From Diplonema papillatum (Eukaryota > Euglenozoa > Diplonemea > Diplonemida > Diplonemidae), in NCBI GenBank assembly GCA_030068145.1, contig JAPJBO010000256.1:1-64000 (forward strand): a stretch of 64,000 nucleotides of DNA. Direction: 5' to 3'. Below are positions 61,978-64,000 of the stretch, one piece after another. The position numbers and the translations under genes are program-made. Numbering within the stretch: the stretch's first letter is position 1; each line of letters opens with the position of its first letter. The notes under the pieces are model-generated. The model searched no databases. It was not told the origin of the DNA and saw only the letters and a list, made by a program, of their open reading frames with translations.

Positions 61978-62764
61978 TCACTTTCTGCTGGTTACTGGAG
62001 AGCTCCTGCGAACAGGGGAGCTGGGTCTCTTGATAGAGGCAGCCGCGGCCTCCTTCTTGGCAACAGCCCGCTTCTGCTTAAGAGAGTTGGTCGACGTCTG
62101 GAAGAAGAAGAACGGCATGCCAAGCGGGATGACGAGAAGCAGAATGAAGGCGAGCCACTCCTTGGTGCGGCGCGAAGTCTTCTTCTCGAAGGCGGCCTGG
62201 CTGAGGACGGGCATGCCTTCGATGGTTTCCGAGCTCGAGGTGTCGTGGAGGACGTTCGAGAACGACACTTTTACGTCAACGCTGCCGCTTTCCAAACGGA
62301 ACGTCACCTGCGCCGGCTTCGATTGCACTGCCTGCCCCGACTTCAAGGGCACGATAGTGTACTGTGTCTCCACGTTCGCGCCAGGGGCAATCGAGTCCCA
62401 GAAGACACGCTTGGGCATCGAAGCCAGGTTGGAGTAACCCGCGTCTTCCAATTCGACGTTGTAGGCTGCAGCGTCGCCGACGTTGAAAATTTGAACAAAG
62501 ATCTGTATGTAGTTTTTTTCTGTAATGCAGACACGCACGGGAGGAATTTGGAAACTCGACTAATGCATGCAAACACGATCAGGTCGAGTGAACGGAAGCT
62601 CTGGTAAGAACTCAGCTACAATCGGAGAAGTGAGGTTGACATACAGTGCAGTTTCTTCCTTCGACGAGGTCTTCGGTGTCCATCTCCTTCAGGACCGCCA
62701 AACTCGGCCCTTCGCCAACGGCGCAGGCAACGAGGGCTGCCCCGAAAATAATCGACTTCATCAT
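61978..62764 (-). CDS. Translocon-associated protein subunit beta (TRAP-beta/SSR2)
   Basis: TRAP-beta is an ER membrane protein beside the Sec61 channel that helps translocate secretory proteins. Exons are 62645-62764 (40 codons) and 61978-62502 (174 codons plus TGA), joined in phase 0 across a 142-bp intron (GTATGT...ACATACAG). The predicted 214 residues start MMKSIIFGAALVACAVG, a signal peptide. The luminal part reads DLVEGRNCT|IFVQIFNVGD then AAAYNVELEDAGY, the family's conserved segment, with an N-glycosylation site (NCT). APGANVETQYTIVPLKSG follows. One membrane helix (WLAFILLLVIPLGMPFFFF, about 156-175) is followed by a basic cytosolic tail. Length and layout fit the family (human SSR2 is about 183 residues). 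The splice acceptor chosen is the only one that keeps the family motif. Confidence 0.9.
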
Positions 62765-63186
62765 GGCGGGAGAGATGCGGTAGAGAGGGACGAGAGGATA
62801 TCAGGGGACAATTAACCCTAAGAAGAAAGCGTGCAGATTTTTTTTAAAATACTAAACAGCTTGAGATGCATGTGGGTGTGCGCCTCTTCATCTGATAGTC
62901 AGGGGGGGACACTTTTTGCAGCTTCTCAACAGCGACCATGCACCCAATCTTGAAGTTCGTCTGTTTAACACGTGTGCAAGGACAACAGTGACCTTCTAGG
63001 CTGGGTGTCTGGTAGTCGGGGGTGTAAACATATTTCCACTTAGATTTGGCTAGCCAAGGTTGTAACTACTGTGACCGACATCAAGACACTTTGGTATGAA
63101 TGTAGAGCAACAAGAGCGAATGGGATAGATAAGTGAGATGTCACCACTGACAGGCGCTACCATTTCTCCGAAGCTAGAAAGGGCGT
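62765..63186. other. Intergenic, TRAP-beta upstream region
   Basis: No ORF is supported. This should contain the TRAP-beta promoter and the 3' end of the SURP gene. I see no clear core promoter or polyadenylation signal. Confidence 0.35.
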
Positions 63187-64000
63187 TCAATAATCGAGTA
63201 GAAAGCCTTGATGCTCCTCCCGTTCAGGTGAACTTTCTATTTCTACTTTCCTTCGCTTGCTCGTGTCTGGCAGTTCGCTGCTATTCGCACGCTTGAGGAC
63301 CGGTGCTCGCACGACTCCGACAGCAGACAGGATTTCTTTGTAAAGCGCGTGATCAGCATGATCCGAGTGCACAAAGTCAAAAGTGTTCCGTTCTCGAAGC
63401 GTGCACTCAAACTGAGGGCCTTTCTCGGCTACAAGACGAGCTACCCGGACCATCACTGGATGGTTCTCGAAAAGGGAACCTGCTTGCGAGTGTGATGACG
63501 ACTCACCTTCGCATGACGGAGGAGGACTCGACATCTTGCGCCGTTCTTTCATGAGAGGAAGCGGCGCGTCGTGTACTTCTTTAGAAATCTCACTAGGATG
63601 GCCTCCAGTACTAGCAACAGGTTCGCTCGTTTGCTTGTTGCCAATCGTGTTTTGTGCGTCATTTTGACTGATAACTGCTTTACAAGGCACTGAAACGCTG
63701 TCTTGCGGATCAGTGATAACCGTGTTTGAGCTAGGTGTTGCAATGGCTTCGCACGCTGGAGTTGCTGGAATGCTCTCGTCAGCAGGTTCTGCGCTAACCT
63801 GCTGCACTACGTTCTCTTCTTGAGGCCTGGCACCCGCGTCACGAGATACTGAATCGCTGTCTTGCAGATCAGTAGGAACAGTCGTTGGAATGATCTCGCA
63901 AGCCGGTTCTGCACCTTTCTGTTGCTCTAGATGGTTTTCTTGAGGCGTTGGTTCATCCGCAGCAGCACCTGTACCTGTTTGCATGAGGGCCTGCAAGATG
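63187..64000 (-). CDS. SURP (SWAP) domain protein, C-terminal part
   Basis: The open frame runs off the right edge and ends at the stop at 63187. Its left part on the protein is a long acidic, Ser/Thr/Pro-rich low-complexity region (repeated ACEIIPTTVPTD, DESIPATPACEAI). Then comes a SURP domain: LFENHPVMVRVARLVAEKGP, QFECTLRERNTFDFVHSDHA and LYKEILSAV. It matches the pattern of a helix, VAxxGxxFE, then NxxFxFxxxxxxxxxxYxxxL. A basic tail follows (TSKRRKVEIESS). SURP domains occur in splicing factors such as SF3A1 and SWAP proteins, where they bind partner proteins. The N-terminus is outside the window, so the family member is not fixed. No ATG is needed at the edge. Confidence 0.72.
   Translation of the reverse strand, partial: ILQALMQTGTGAAADEPTPQENHLEQQKGAEPACEIIPTTVPTDLQDSDSVSRDAGARPQEENVVQQVSAEPADESIPATPACEAIATPSSNTVITDPQDSVSVPCKAVISQNDAQNTIGNKQTSEPVASTGGHPSEISKEVHDAPLPLMKERRKMSSPPPSCEGESSSHSQAGSLFENHPVMVRVARLVAEKGPQFECTLRERNTFDFVHSDHADHALYKEILSAVGVVRAPVLKRANSSELPDTSKRRKVEIESSPEREEHQGFLLDY

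Overview
This is nuclear DNA of a eukaryote, probably a unicellular one. Conserved genes are split by GT-AG introns, and the spaces between them are filled with retrotransposons, DNA transposons and satellites. Donor sites are mostly GTATG and acceptors mostly (C)AG|G. Every host gene I can support lies on the minus strand: an ankyrin exon array, a kinesin, a J-domain membrane protein, COG6, a twin-CX9C protein, an unknown small protein, TRAP-beta and a SURP-domain protein. This one-way layout, with repeat-filled introns, suggests an alveolate-type protist (chromerid or dinoflagellate relative). The species is not determined.

Layout. 1-6196: three near-identical tandem units of about 2.52 kb. 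Each carries one single-repeat ankyrin exon plus remains of a tyrosine recombinase and a zinc-knuckle ORF. 6197-8832: a broken reverse transcriptase/RNase H on the plus strand, an 11-bp array and a stray fragment of the tandem unit. 8.8-13.8 kb: gene-poor, with a 68-bp repeat, an 18-bp-arm palindrome and a decayed coding stretch. 13.8-21.4 kb: satellite-rich block in which two direct copies of a 0.7-kb segment flank three different tandem arrays, including 3 kb of strand-asymmetric pyrimidine-rich repeat. 24.8-29.5 kb: kinesin. 32.7-34.6 kb: J-domain membrane protein. 35.9-39.4 kb: decayed LINE (C). 39.8-45.2 kb: COG6, with a 3.3-kb repeat-filled intron. 45.5-45.7 kb: twin-CX9C protein. 46.0-47.8 kb: MULE-type transposase between inverted satellite-like termini. 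48.0-58.8 kb: two LINEs head to tail, A (full length) and B (truncated). 59.8-64 kb: an unknown small gene, TRAP-beta and a SURP-domain protein.

The most notable system is LINE A. ORF1 and ORF2 share one reading frame, separated by a single TGA followed by C. ORF2 begins with an AlkB-type 2-oxoglutarate/Fe(II) dioxygenase domain with all its ligands present. A 2A ribosome-skipping motif follows, then an APE-type endonuclease, a reverse transcriptase and a Cys/His-rich tail. ORF2 has no ATG upstream of the AlkB domain, so the dioxygenase seems to need stop readthrough or non-AUG initiation, and would then be released from the endonuclease/RT by 2A skipping. The second notable system is the ankyrin array: each 2.5-kb unit adds exactly one repeat as a symmetric phase-1 exon, and the exon is more divergent than the surrounding repeat.
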